From positions 1-31,007 of the forward strand of contig CAYFJX010000016.1 of assembly GCA_964343705.1 (NCBI GenBank): a DNA stretch of 31,007 nt, in the 5' to 3' direction. Below the pieces are notes generated by a model. It searched no databases and had not been told where the DNA came from. It worked only from the letters and a program-made list of their open reading frames with translations. Position numbers and translations under genes: made by a program. This DNA comes from JAUSFM01 sp964343705 (GTDB lineage Archaea > Nanobdellota > Nanobdellia > Woesearchaeales > UBA12501). Positions 22,485 through 30,671 of this stretch are shown one piece after another (within the stretch, counting starts at the first letter, position 1; every line of letters begins with the position of its first letter).

Positions 22485-23525
22485 CTAATCGGATTTAAGA
22501 TGATATCTCGGTCTGGTTTTACGAACATGTATATCAAGACTTGTTGTGAAATCAGCGTTTCTACCACACATGAGCCAGTCAAGTCGTGATTTATTTCCTT
22601 CACCAGTTACATCATTTGGATTCATCTCTTTATTGAGCGTCCACTTTCCTCGTGATCTATGCTCATTCTTAATGTGTGTTGCGCAATACCCTCCTGCTTC
22701 AGTAAGCACTAGTGATGAAGGTCCGAAGTCATGAAGGAATGAGTTCATTGCAAAGTAACCATTATGTTTTCCTGAAGCAATCCCTGTTATTGCATACACA
22801 GTACATACTGGTTGCTCCCATCTTGTGAGGCACTTTTTTGCGAAGTCAGCCTTTGAGTTTACTAGTATAATATCTCTTTTTGGATTATAGTCTGATTGAT
22901 CATTAATTTTTAGTTTCTCTCCATTAAGTGTTGCACCCAATCCTTGTCGTGCAATGTACACTTCAGGTCCATCCTCAAGATTAGGCAGTATTACAATAGA
23001 AAACAGAAAGGCACCTGGAGTTAGATAGAAGTCAGACTTTGCTTGATCTGCTTCTGATAGGTGAGGTCCAATGTACTGAAGGCCTAAAGACAGACCATGG
23101 TGTCTAGGATCGCGTTTAAAATCAACACCAAATCTTCCTCTTAGATCATCAACTGCACCAGGATAGGCCATTATAAAATTAGAAGTGCCATCAAGTGAAT
23201 CAAGAACCCATCTGAACTGAGGCTGTGCTTCAGGAACTGCAAAATAAACAAGTTCAGGCGTGTCTTCCTCAGCAACAAGGCCTATGTTCCTGTGTAAACC
23301 TTTATCACGTAGCGACTCTAGGATCATCTTCTGGGCTTCAATGTCAACTTTAGTCACTACTTCAGTTATCCATGATTTAGCTCCAGGAATGCCTGCAGTA
23401 TCAAAATCTTTAGCAGTAGAAAAGGAAATTCTAACTTCACCAAACATATCAGTAACATACTGTGCTGCTCCTTGCATAACTTCAAGTGCATGATCTAACA
23501 TGTTTTCCAATCTGTTTCGCTTCAT
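22485..23525 (-). CDS. Inositol-monophosphatase-family phosphatase
   Basis: A 346-residue member of the Li+-sensitive phosphatase fold. Metal-binding motifs are present: VTKVD (57-61), VAEED (84-88), LDSLDGTSNF (108-117, the DxxDGT core) and HDFGPSSLVLTEAGGY (265-280, the WDxxxxxxLxxEAGG region, here with F in place of the usual variation). Substrate could be inositol phosphate, fructose-1,6-bisphosphate or PAP; longer than most IMPases (about 260) because of inserts near 130-170. Start supported by GGTGA 4 bases before the ATG. It lies 35 bases after the 734-residue orphan and is probably co-transcribed. Confidence 0.85.
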   Translation of the reverse strand: MKRNRLENMLDHALEVMQGAAQYVTDMFGEVRISFSTAKDFDTAGIPGAKSWITEVVTKVDIEAQKMILESLRDKGLHRNIGLVAEEDTPELVYFAVPEAQPQFRWVLDSLDGTSNFIMAYPGAVDDLRGRFGVDFKRDPRHHGLSLGLQYIGPHLSEADQAKSDFYLTPGAFLFSIVILPNLEDGPEVYIARQGLGATLNGEKLKINDQSDYNPKRDIILVNSKADFAKKCLTRWEQPVCTVYAITGIASGKHNGYFAMNSFLHDFGPSSLVLTEAGGYCATHIKNEHRSRGKWTLNKEMNPNDVTGEGNKSRLDWLMCGRNADFTTSLDIHVRKTRPRYHLKSD

Positions 23526-23560
23526 TGTTTCACCATGTTTCTCAGCACAAGAAGCAATTA

Positions 23561-25765
23561 TTAGGTACTTTTAGCAACACTAAGTGCTTCATAATCAATA
23601 TTGGATGTGTCACTAAAACGAGAGAGTATATCAACCATTGATCTAAAGAGAGCTAATTGCTGCTCAGTTGTTGTAGAGTCTTTTCTTTTAATACGTTCTT
23701 CTAACCAGTAAGTTGCACGCTTAAAATAGTGTTGTATATTTGCACGAACATGCTCGTCACCATCTTCATACTCTGGTGTATCCAACATCTCACCATCCTT
23801 AAAACCAAAATGCATTTCTGGACCAAAGAGAGCACAATTGAAGTAAACTTTTCTCATTGATCTATAAAAGCCCATTGCTTCAACACTGTCTTCTACATTT
23901 TGAGCTTTCTCTGATATTTCACGTTCTTTATCTTCAAAATCACCTGAAGAATCAGCTGCTTGCTCAATTGCAGCTTTCTTATATTCCCTGATATTTCTGT
24001 TTACATATTTACGAATAGCTCTTGCTCCTAATCCAGTCTCACGAGTTTCCAGAACTTCCATAAGGTTCTCAAGAACAGCTCCATAAGTGTGAGGAAGATC
24101 AACATGAGTAACATAACTAAGCATTTTACTTCTCTGAATGCCCCCTCTACCAGTTCTTACACGTGATATAACATAGTCAAGAGCTTGCTTATCTACAATA
24201 ATCTCATTCTGATCATCAGTCCTAAGGTTTCCAAGTTCATCTTCATCCATTCTAAAAATCATATTAAGGAATGAAGGATCACATCGTCGAACAACTGTTT
24301 GTTTAGTAATAAATGAAGTATATCCAAGCGCATCAACTCCTTGTTCAAGTGTTCTCAAATCAGTTTGACTTAAGTCAACTTGCAAACGAACTGCTGCAGT
24401 TTTCATTGCGTCAAGAATATTTTTTTTGTATTTTCTTGATACTTCACCAGGATCTTTAGGATCAACTTTCTTTATTTCATCATCTTTTTTATCTTTCAAT
24501 GCAGGTAAATTAAGTTTCTTTAATTCTGGAACCTCTGGAGCGTTTGCTTCCCAAACTTTAATACGAGCAATTGCTGTATCTAAGCATGCTGTTGGAAAGT
24601 CCCTATACTCTTTTTCTCTGTGAGACAATCTATCAAAAGGTTTTGTTTGATCAACAAGTTGTGAAGCCATATTGAGTAAATGATATAATGTTGGACCAGG
24701 TACTAACTCCTTCCATACATATCCTTTTCTACTAGTGGAACTTCGTAGTGCAGCATGAATCTCTTCCATTGGAAAACGACCTTGTTGCTCAGATGCGTTA
24801 AAGTAATCAGCGTCCATCTTAACTATGGTTGCTTTTGCATCAGTCATCTCTTTAAGTCCTCTTTCTTTTCCTGGAAAGCCTACTGAGACAAATCCTCGTT
24901 CAGTAGTTTGGAATGTTTTTCGTCTAAACAAAAATGTCCCTGGGTGTCCACGTTGAGGAAGTAATTTATTGTACAGTTGACGTGTATATTCAAAAGCCCG
25001 TTCTTCATCTTCCTCAGCTCCAGTTTCTAAATATACATCTGTAGCATAGAGTGCAGCAGCGTAATATCTTGGCAATTCTCCATGTTCCATCTTGATACGT
25101 CTCTCTTCACTTACACTTAAGACTCTGTCAAGAAATTCACTAAATCGACGTGCTGAAACCGCTGCCATAGTGGGACTGTAAGTTGCTGCTAAAAATTTAG
25201 TAACATCATGAACCTCAAATGGTTGAGGATCAAGTGGATTGATCTCACCAGTAATTGTTCTATGCTTATCGTCAAACGCCAAAAAGCCAATAGTTAAGCT
25301 ATCTCTTGAAGGTGAATAATTAAGATCTCCAAATGCCTCAGTTGGATTTTCATCAGTTAAAAGAACAAGTGAAGCATACGCATTCTTGGCAAATAATGCC
25401 CGTGCAATATCAGGTGATACTCTATTAGTGACAAGCGCGTCAGCACGTTGTCTCCAACCCTGTCTAATTCGTTCTTCAAGGTCTTCTTCAGGAGAAACAA
25501 GAGCAACTGTTCTCTCGCCTGCTTCACGGAGCACGTTTCGTAGTGCAATGGGATTAGCGCCCTCTGGAAGGTCTTCTGGAAAATATAACAGAACTCGTGG
25601 TTTGTGTCGAGGATGTACATCATACGATCTTTTTTTAGGACCTTTACTGCCTCCACTATTTCTAGTTTTTGTCTTTACAGAGGTTCTTGTGCCAGGATCA
25701 TCTATGTTACCTGCCTGAATTTTTGGTTTACCTGAGTCATCAGATGATGGGGCATTTGCAGCCAT
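23561..25765 (-). CDS. Large protein of unknown function with a kinase-like segment
   Basis: A 734-residue soluble protein. The first 50 residues are low-complexity and basic. About 55-190 alternates strands and helices (PRVLLYFPED, RTVALVSPEE, ADALVTN, ASLVLLTDE) in the manner of a receiver or Rossmann-type domain. About 276-368 resembles a kinase N-lobe: FLFRRK, ATIVKMD (Lys316) and the hinge-like WKELVPGPTLYHLL. I cannot find a convincing HxD catalytic loop, so an inactive kinase fold or chance is possible. The rest is helical. Start has a strong AGGAGGAA site (25774-25781). First gene of an operon with the IMPase. Confidence 0.6.
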   Translation of the reverse strand: MAANAPSSDDSGKPKIQAGNIDDPGTRTSVKTKTRNSGGSKGPKKRSYDVHPRHKPRVLLYFPEDLPEGANPIALRNVLREAGERTVALVSPEEDLEERIRQGWRQRADALVTNRVSPDIARALFAKNAYASLVLLTDENPTEAFGDLNYSPSRDSLTIGFLAFDDKHRTITGEINPLDPQPFEVHDVTKFLAATYSPTMAAVSARRFSEFLDRVLSVSEERRIKMEHGELPRYYAAALYATDVYLETGAEEDEERAFEYTRQLYNKLLPQRGHPGTFLFRRKTFQTTERGFVSVGFPGKERGLKEMTDAKATIVKMDADYFNASEQQGRFPMEEIHAALRSSTSRKGYVWKELVPGPTLYHLLNMASQLVDQTKPFDRLSHREKEYRDFPTACLDTAIARIKVWEANAPEVPELKKLNLPALKDKKDDEIKKVDPKDPGEVSRKYKKNILDAMKTAAVRLQVDLSQTDLRTLEQGVDALGYTSFITKQTVVRRCDPSFLNMIFRMDEDELGNLRTDDQNEIIVDKQALDYVISRVRTGRGGIQRSKMLSYVTHVDLPHTYGAVLENLMEVLETRETGLGARAIRKYVNRNIREYKKAAIEQAADSSGDFEDKEREISEKAQNVEDSVEAMGFYRSMRKVYFNCALFGPEMHFGFKDGEMLDTPEYEDGDEHVRANIQHYFKRATYWLEERIKRKDSTTTEQQLALFRSMVDILSRFSDTSNIDYEALSVAKST

Positions 25766-25773
25766 AAAACTTG

Positions 25774-25781
25774 TTCCTCCT
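25774..25781 (-). promoter_or_regulatory. Strong Shine-Dalgarno site of the 734-aa gene
   Basis: AGGAGGAA on the minus strand, 8 bases from the ATG. It stands out because most genes here appear leaderless. Confidence 0.6.
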
Positions 25782-25930
25782 AGTACAATATAGTGAATAA
25801 ATACCAGCTATAAAAGTACTCTCAACACTATCTCTTATACTCGGCGGTGAGGCTCATCTTATATAAACCTATCGTCTATAGTTGTAAATACTGACTGAAT
25901 ATGGGCTTTTCAGGCTTTACAACCATTAAC

Positions 25931-25938
25931 TTTATAAA
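25931..25938 (+). promoter_or_regulatory. TATA box of the eS1 gene
   Basis: TTTATAAA centred about 27 bases before ATG 25962; leaderless spacing. The rest of the gap 25766-25961 shows only AT-rich promoter-like DNA. Confidence 0.6.
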
Positions 25939-25961
25939 CCACTGCTCTTCCTGCCTTACAA

Positions 25962-26771
25962 ATGGCTCCGAAAAAGAAGTCCGCACGGACAGTTGATGTC
26001 TGGAAACGAAAGAAATGGTATAAGGTTCTAGCTCCTGGATTGTTTAATCAAGAAAGCCTTGGAGAAACACCTGCTCTAGATCATGACTTAGTAATGGGAC
26101 GTACCATCAAGTCAAGCTTGATGAACTTAACACGAGATATCAAAAAGCAACATATAGATGTAACTTTTGAAATCGCAAAAATTCAAGGGGAATCTGCTTA
26201 TACTTATATCAAAAAATATCAAATTAGTCCAGCGTACATCAAGCGTTGTGTTCGTCGAAACAGAAATCGGATCGATGATTCATTTGTTGGTACAACAAAA
26301 GACGGATGGAATGTTCGTATCAAACCATTTATTCTAACTCGATTTGCAACAAACAAATCAATAAACACAGCTGTTCGTAAAAAAACTAAGAATTATCTTT
26401 TGAAAGCTTTATCTGAAAACACCATGGAAGTATTTGTTAAGGATATTGTTGTCAATAAACTACAACGACATTTGAAAGATCTTCTGAAAAACATTTATGG
26501 TATTCGAACATGTGAAATTCGAAGCCTTGAAGTTATTGGTAAAAACGAAGGTGCTTCCGACGCTATTCCTGATAAAGTAGAAAAAGCTTCTGAAGAAAAG
26601 GCAGATAAAAAAGTAGAAACAAAAGAAGAAAAAAAGGAAGATACAAAAGAAAAAGCTGCTGAAAAAAAGAAAGATACAGAAGAAAAGTCTGAAGCAAAAG
26701 ACAATAAAGCTGCTGATAAAAAAGAAGCAAAACCTGAAGATTCAAAAGAATCTGAAGAAAAAAAAGAATAA
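25962..26771 (+). CDS. rps3ae: Small-subunit ribosomal protein eS1 (S3Ae)
   Basis: Residues 1 to about 200 match archaeal S3Ae: DVWKRKKWYKVLAPGLFN (12-29), ETPALDHDLVMGRTIKSSL, and CVRRNRNRIDDSF. It is a small-subunit surface protein near the mRNA exit. Residues 201-269 are an extra tail made almost only of Lys, Glu, Asp, Ala and Ser, longer than in most archaeal homologues. Codon repetition in the tail explains the spurious antisense frames there. TATA box 27 bases upstream; leaderless. Confidence 0.95.
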   Translation: MAPKKKSARTVDVWKRKKWYKVLAPGLFNQESLGETPALDHDLVMGRTIKSSLMNLTRDIKKQHIDVTFEIAKIQGESAYTYIKKYQISPAYIKRCVRRNRNRIDDSFVGTTKDGWNVRIKPFILTRFATNKSINTAVRKKTKNYLLKALSENTMEVFVKDIVVNKLQRHLKDLLKNIYGIRTCEIRSLEVIGKNEGASDAIPDKVEKASEEKADKKVETKEEKKEDTKEKAAEKKKDTEEKSEAKDNKAADKKEAKPEDSKESEEKKE

Positions 26772-26785
26772 ATTCTGATTAATTC

Positions 26786-27058
26786 TTATGCTCTAGAAGT
26801 TCCACGCCGAGCTTGAAAACGTTTAGTTCTACCTGCAGGAGAATTTCGCCAATGACTTTTAATGATCTTAATGGCACGTCCATTTCCACCAATCTCAAAG
26901 CTTACACGTGCACCTTTAATTAGTCCACCTGGACCTGTTGCTTGCTTAGCAGCTGCAACATCAAAGAATGCTTGTAAACCAACCACGTTCTTGGCGATAA
27001 TTACCCCAAATTCACCTGGTTTGGCGTTTTTTTGTATTGTACCTGTGTAGCGTCCCAT
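26786..27058 (-). CDS. Cold-shock-domain-like small RNA-binding protein
   Basis: A 90-residue basic protein. MGRYTGTIQKNAKPGEFGVI, LQAFFDV, then LIKGARVSFEIGGNGRAIKI follow the spacing of a cold-shock/S1-like OB barrel (GxI ... FGxI ... FF ... LxxGxxVxFE ... GxA). Classical RNP aromatic residues are only partly kept, so the call is at fold level. The C-terminus is Arg-rich. ATG 27058 was chosen over an upstream frame to 27139 because GAGGTGAT, fully complementary to the 16S 3' end, sits 3 bases before it. TATA box TTTATAAA at 27107-27114. Confidence 0.6.
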   Translation of the reverse strand: MGRYTGTIQKNAKPGEFGVIIAKNVVGLQAFFDVAAAKQATGPGGLIKGARVSFEIGGNGRAIKIIKSHWRNSPAGRTKRFQARRGTSRA

Positions 27059-27061
27059 GCA

Positions 27062-27069
27062 ATCACCTC
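27062..27069 (-). promoter_or_regulatory. Strong ribosome-binding site that decides the start
   Basis: GAGGTGAT on the minus strand, 3 bases before ATG 27058; TATA box at 27107-27114 gives a leader of about 20-25 bases. Confidence 0.65.
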
Positions 27070-27198
27070 TATTGAGTGTTATGTATAGTCTTGTAGGTTT
27101 TAGGCTTTTATAAAGGTTGTGATAATAAAGATCCAACATTACGCTCCAGAGTAGTAACGGAAAATGGGGTTATGGGAAAAATAATTTAAGTAAATGAA

Positions 27199-27260
27199 CA
27201 ACAAATAACCCCTGAATTGAAGGACTTGCGCATATAAGGGGTTAAACTCAATTTTTGTTG
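27199..27260. repeat. Imperfect palindrome at the left edge of the accessory region
   Basis: TAACCCCT (27206-27213) pairs with AGGGGTTA (27237-27244), and CAACAA (27199-27204) with TTGTTG (27255-27260). TTAAACTCAATT within it resembles the junction sequence of the later boundaries (27778-27803, 28593-28605, 30856-30880). 27115-27198 shows nothing else. Confidence 0.45.
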
Positions 27261-27318
27261 GCTCGTAAATTGTCAAATCAAAGATTTGAAGAATTGATAA
27301 TTATAACGGGCGGGCGTC
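27252..27318. repeat. Left inverted-repeat arm of a one-gene cassette
   Basis: TTTTTGTTGGC (27252-27262) and GGGCGGGCGTC (27308-27318) match, as complements, 27708-27718 and 27686-27696. The arm also contains a perfect hairpin, TCAAATC-AAA-GATTTGA (27273-27289), absent from the right arm. The end of the enclosed gene lies within the arm. Confidence 0.6.
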
Positions 27319-27615
27319 TTGAGTTCTTTGATATACAATGTCATCCAAAGAATAAATTGAACCCATTAAATGTGATGCAGGTTTGAAAACATCCTGACAT
27401 TCTCTAACTCTTTGGTCATTTCTTCCTAAATCAACGGTCGCCTGAAATCTTTCAGCTTCAGTAATTGGAAGACCATATTTCTTTTGAAAATCTGCCGCAA
27501 CATCCCCTCTAATAATAATTGTAGCTCTTTCTGGACCCACAAATGGATGTGTTTCATAATGGGTATGTTTATCTACAATACCTGCTCCAGATATTTCAAC
27601 TTTATGCTCTGCCAT
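27301..27615 (-). CDS. Unknown protein in an inverted-repeat cassette
   Basis: A 104-residue soluble protein starting MAEHKVEISGAGIVDKHTHY and continuing FVGPERATIIIRGDVAADFQ. I recognise no family; it looks like a small alpha/beta protein. The stop codon and the last residues are encoded by the left inverted-repeat arm. TTTATAAA at 27638-27645 is 27 bases upstream of the ATG, so the unit carries its own leaderless promoter. Isolated gene in an accessory region. Confidence 0.6.
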   Translation of the reverse strand: MAEHKVEISGAGIVDKHTHYETHPFVGPERATIIIRGDVAADFQKKYGLPITEAERFQATVDLGRNDQRVRECQDVFKPASHLMGSIYSLDDIVYQRTQDARPL

Positions 27616-27685
27616 AACTCATTGTGTTCTTCCAATCTTTATAAAGCTTTCGGTCAGTTACTACCAAAGAGTTAATATTATTGAC

Positions 27686-27718
27686 GACGCCCGCCCTTAA
27701 AGTACTCGCCAACAAAAA
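27686..27718. repeat. Right inverted-repeat arm of the one-gene cassette
   Basis: GACGCCCGCCC (27686-27696) and GCCAACAAAAA (27708-27718) are exact complements of the left-arm segments. Spacing between the two blocks is 11 bases here and 45 on the left, the difference being mostly the extra hairpin there. Confidence 0.6.
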
Positions 27719-27719
27719 C

Positions 27720-27803
27720 TCCTTCGCTCCATTTCATTCCGCTCGGTCACGCTGCGCTCTCGGCTTCGCCTCGGAGAGTTTAACAGCAATTATGTGCAAT
27801 CCG
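27720..27803. repeat. GC-rich palindromic boundary 1
   Basis: Contains CGCTCGGTCACGCTGCGCTC then TCGGCTTCGCCTC, followed by GTTTAAC (27778-27784) and CAATTATGTGCAATCC. The same order of motifs occurs at 30805-30880 and partly at 28530-28605. No gene is present. Confidence 0.5.
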
Positions 27804-27859
27804 CCTCCGCCCGCCTTTAGCGGAAAACTTTTAAATCATTTATAATTTAACTAATCATT

Positions 27860-28507
27860 ATGAAAAAGTTTAATAAAACATTCGCAATTATTATTGGAGT
27901 TATCCTCGTAGCCATAGTTATAGGGATATTCTCGCAACAAGATAAACCCACCTCTCAAAATTCTGATGAGAGCGCAATTCATTCTCCTTATGCAGGACAA
28001 GAAGCCAGAGGCATAAAAGCACTTTCTCAAAATGATATTGAGGGGCTAATTGCTGGGGCTGGAACTCCTTTCGGAGGGATGGCAAAACCTGCCGAACTAA
28101 ATGGCTATCCTGGTCCTCGTCATGTTTTGGATGCGTATGATGCAGGCGAATTTCAACTGACAAATGAACAACATAAACAAATTGAAGCACTTTATGAAGA
28201 AATGCGTTCTGAAGCCATTGAGCTTGGCGAAAAAATTATAGATATTGAAAAAGGAATTGATGACGCATTTACAGGTAAAACAATCACAAACGCATTTCTT
28301 CAAGAGAAAGTTAAAGAAAGTGCTGATTTATATGGTCAGTTGAGAGTTGTTCATTTGAAATATCACTTATCTATGGTTGAAATTCTTACGTCCCAGCAAG
28401 TAGAGCAATATAATGAATTGAGAGGATATACCTCTGGCAATCCATGCGAGAATATCCCTGAGGGACACGATCCAGAAATGTGGAAGTTGCATAATAATTG
28501 CGAATAG
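27860..28507 (+). CDS. Membrane-anchored Spy/CpxP-like protein
   Basis: A 215-residue protein with an N-terminal hydrophobic helix (about 7-25, TFAIIIGVILVAIVIGIF) that is a signal anchor, so the rest lies outside the membrane. About 95-190 contains FQLTNEQHKQIEALYEEM and, later, EILTSQQVEQYNEL: two LTxxQ motifs spaced as in Spy/CpxP periplasmic stress chaperones and related metal-resistance proteins. The C-terminal tail has two cysteines (NPCENIP and NNCE), which could form a disulfide. It would sense or buffer envelope stress or metals, an inference from family. Sits between GC-rich boundaries. Confidence 0.65.
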   Translation: MKKFNKTFAIIIGVILVAIVIGIFSQQDKPTSQNSDESAIHSPYAGQEARGIKALSQNDIEGLIAGAGTPFGGMAKPAELNGYPGPRHVLDAYDAGEFQLTNEQHKQIEALYEEMRSEAIELGEKIIDIEKGIDDAFTGKTITNAFLQEKVKESADLYGQLRVVHLKYHLSMVEILTSQQVEQYNELRGYTSGNPCENIPEGHDPEMWKLHNNCE

Positions 28508-28529
28508 GACGGCGAGCTACGGCGGACTT

Positions 28530-28592
28530 TCTCCCTTCGGTCGAACCACGCTGCGCTCTCCTCCTTTCAGTCGTCGGGGCACATAACAAGGG
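28530..28592. repeat. GC-rich palindromic boundary 2
   Basis: CTCCCTTCGGTCG (28531-28543) and ACGCTGCGCTCTC (28548-28560) are shared with boundary 3 at 30807-30836. It leads into direct-repeat copy 1. Confidence 0.5.
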
Positions 28593-28682
28593 TTAAGCTC
28601 AATCCTCAAAACTGCGTTTTTCGGACTCTCTCAGCTAAAGCTTCGAGCCCTTCCTAAAGTCAGGGGAGCCTAACATCGTTAA
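28593..28682 (+). repeat. 90-base direct repeat, copy 1
   Basis: Identical over 90 bases to 30868-30957, 2275 bases away. It starts TTAAGCTCAATCC and ends GAGCCTAACATCGTTAA. An internal hairpin CTCAGC-TAAA-GCT-tc-GAG lies at about 28629-28646. With the following bases it ends in GTTAAAC (28678-28684), which fits the integron core pattern GTTRRRY. 28683-28781 shows no gene. Confidence 0.9.
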
Positions 28683-28781
28683 ACGAAATTTTCTTTGAGT
28701 TAAGATGATGAGAACGGGGCACTAACTAACGGAATTCTTTTTCTCTATGGAGGCAAAAACTAAGATGTTAAAAACTAAAAT

Positions 28782-28817
28782 AGGGGCTCTCTCTATGATG
28801 TAGGCTCTCTCGTCTTT
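28782..28817. repeat. Inverted-repeat arm at the 3' end of the left outer gene
   Basis: GGCTCTCTCGTCTTT (28803-28817) is the exact complement of 30670-30684; AGGGGCTCTCTC (28782-28793) is the exact complement of 30676-30687. The left side thus carries the motif twice. It encodes the end of the minus-strand gene. Confidence 0.7.
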
Positions 28818-29185
28818 CTTGCTTCCTCTAATACTGCTCCAAGAATATCTCTCACTAAACTACCATATCTACTATCTTCACAGGGGTGAGCACCGCCATG
28901 TGCATCAAACCATTGACCTATCGTGTGGTGAATTTCAACAAGATACCTTTCCTCTTTTTCATGAGATCTTTTAGTTGGTTCATTGGGAACTCTTACCCAT
29001 AGAAGAGCAACAATAGAAGATTCATACTCGGTTATGGTATATCCAGGGATGCCAGACAAATATTTGGGAACTTCTTTTGTTTCACTATAAACCCTCAATC
29101 CATGATTCTTAACAATTTTGTCTAAAGTTTGAACTATCTCTTTTGGCTCCCTATCTTTACTGAAACGAAAATATTCTGTTGCCAT
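28793..29185 (-). CDS. Unknown protein of the direct-repeat module (130 aa)
   Basis: A soluble protein I do not recognise. It starts MATEYFRFSKDREPKEIVQT, has an LDKIVKNHGLRVYSE helix-strand, a central strand SSIVALLWVRVP, and a C-terminal helix DILGAVLEEARK. It is followed at its 3' end by an inverted-repeat arm that encodes KTREP. It lies 5 bases downstream of the 131-residue gene and must be in its operon; no ribosome site of its own is visible. Confidence 0.6.
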   Translation of the reverse strand: MATEYFRFSKDREPKEIVQTLDKIVKNHGLRVYSETKEVPKYLSGIPGYTITEYESSIVALLWVRVPNEPTKRSHEKEERYLVEIHHTIGQWFDAHGGAHPCEDSRYGSLVRDILGAVLEEARKTREPTS

Positions 29186-29190
29186 AATTA

Positions 29191-29586
29191 TTATCTACTC
29201 AGTATTTTTTCTAGCCCTTCTTGGACTTTCACAACTGCACCAATTATTTTTTGTGAATCATAATTTGAGGGTGTAGACTGGTTTCTATGATATTCATGCC
29301 AGTCAGTACTTCCTACGCCTACAGTTTCATATTGTTGGTCAAACTGAACAGCTAAGCAACCTAATCCAGTATATCCTTTAGACCCAGTACGAATGTCTAC
29401 ATCTTCGTGAGAATCTTTCCCAACAATACCCATAGTCCAAGTTTGGACACCATCATGGTCAGAGATTAAACGCTCAACATATCTACCATTTGTTTCACTA
29501 GCAACTGTACGAAGTGCTTCCTTAATTTCTTCACCACTTACGGGTTGGTTTGTTTTTACAGTTCTTGTTATACTTGGTTTTGTCAT
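29191..29586 (-). CDS. Unknown protein of the direct-repeat module (131 aa)
   Basis: A soluble protein without recognised family. TVKTNQPVSGEEIKEALRTV, a glycine-containing middle (SKGYTGLGCLAVQFDQQYET) and a C-terminal helix (KIIGAVVKVQEGLEKIL) give an alpha/beta pattern similar in length and order to its 130-residue neighbour, so the two may be distant paralogues or partners; this is weak. A GGTGATG ribosome site (29591-29597) lies 4 bases before the ATG. It is divergent from the Lrp-type regulator across 122 bases of AT-rich DNA. Confidence 0.6.
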   Translation of the reverse strand: MTKPSITRTVKTNQPVSGEEIKEALRTVASETNGRYVERLISDHDGVQTWTMGIVGKDSHEDVDIRTGSKGYTGLGCLAVQFDQQYETVGVGSTDWHEYHRNQSTPSNYDSQKIIGAVVKVQEGLEKILSR

Positions 29587-29669
29587 TTTTCATCACCTTG
29601 TGTTATTTACAACAAAGTAACAACATACAATAATATAAAACTTATTACTAATATTCTTTCAAAAAGCGT

Positions 29670-29682
29670 AATATTTAAATAT
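29670..29682 (+). promoter_or_regulatory. TATA-like palindromic stretch in the divergent promoter
   Basis: ATATTTAAATATA about 32 bases before the Lrp-type start; also near-palindromic, so it could serve as TATA box or as binding site for the regulator. It lies between the regulator and the two-gene operon it may control. Confidence 0.4.
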
Positions 29683-29708
29683 ATTCTACGATTTTATACT
29701 TAAATAAA

Positions 29709-30671
29709 ATGAAGATAGACCTAAAAGACAAGAAAATCCTGTATGAATTGGATAGAGATAGTCGCCAGTCCAATAAGCAAATCGCCAAGAAAGTAGGAAT
29801 GTCGGAGCAAGTTGTAGGTAATAGAATAAGACGACTTCAGGATTTAGGCATTATTGAATATTTCTTTGTCAAAACTAATCCTTCTGTCTTAGGCTACATG
29901 CACATTAAGATTTATTTGAGATTGCACAATATCACTAAACAAAAAGAAGATGAATTATTGAAAGACCTTAATCAGCAAAAAAATATCTATTGGCTTTCTT
30001 CTTTGAGAGGAAAATATGATTTAGTTGCTTCTATTTATGTTAAGAATATCGCTGATTTTACCCAAAGATATGAAGAAATCTTCGGAAAATGGCGAGATTA
30101 CATTTTAGAGAGAAATGTCATTGTCCTAGAACGTGCCTTTACTTATACTAAATCCTATCTTGTTCCAAAACAAAAATCAGAAACCATTACTTACAGCATT
30201 GGGGAAGAAAAAGAAATTAAGCTAGATAAAGTAGACATTTCTCTTCTTAAAGTTCTAAATCTAGACGGAAGAAAGCCCTTAATTGATATTGCCAAACAAC
30301 TTAAAGTAAGTTCTGATACTGTGCGATACAGAATAAACAATCTCAAAAAATCAGGCATCATAACAGGTTTCGGTGTGAAAATTGATTATAGGAAACTCAA
30401 TAACCATTATCATCTTATTTTCTTAAAACTGCAAAACATGAACTTACAGAAATATAGGAAGTTAGAACAACTTGCTCAAATAAATAAAAATGTTATAATT
30501 TTCATTCGGACGATTGGCGACCATGATATTGAATTAGAGGTAGAAACAACCAACAATCAAGAATTGGATGAACTAATGAAAACCCTACGAGATCATTTTG
30601 TTTCAGAAATCAAAGATTATGAAATTCTAGAAGTGACGAGAGAGCATAGAATGACTTACTATCCTTTCTAA
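29709..30671 (+). CDS. Tandem Lrp/AsnC-type transcription regulator
   Basis: A 320-residue protein made of two Lrp/AsnC units. The first HTH is DKKILYELDRDSRQSNKQIA, then VGMSEQVVGNRIRRLQDLGI (about 6-48), followed by its effector-type domain (50-150). The second HTH is VDISLLKVLNLDGRKPLIDI, then LKVSSDTVRYRINNLKKSGI (about 175-215), and a second effector-type domain to the end. Single Lrp proteins are about 150 residues, so this is a fusion of two. It probably controls the divergent two-gene operon and itself. Its stop codon lies in the right inverted-repeat arm. Confidence 0.85.
   Translation: MKIDLKDKKILYELDRDSRQSNKQIAKKVGMSEQVVGNRIRRLQDLGIIEYFFVKTNPSVLGYMHIKIYLRLHNITKQKEDELLKDLNQQKNIYWLSSLRGKYDLVASIYVKNIADFTQRYEEIFGKWRDYILERNVIVLERAFTYTKSYLVPKQKSETITYSIGEEKEIKLDKVDISLLKVLNLDGRKPLIDIAKQLKVSSDTVRYRINNLKKSGIITGFGVKIDYRKLNNHYHLIFLKLQNMNLQKYRKLEQLAQINKNVIIFIRTIGDHDIELEVETTNNQELDELMKTLRDHFVSEIKDYEILEVTREHRMTYYPF

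Noticed and set aside
26495..26745. Antisense frames rich in Ser/Phe/Leu over the eS1 tail
   Set aside because: Mirror of the Lys/Glu-rich coding repeats; no signals.
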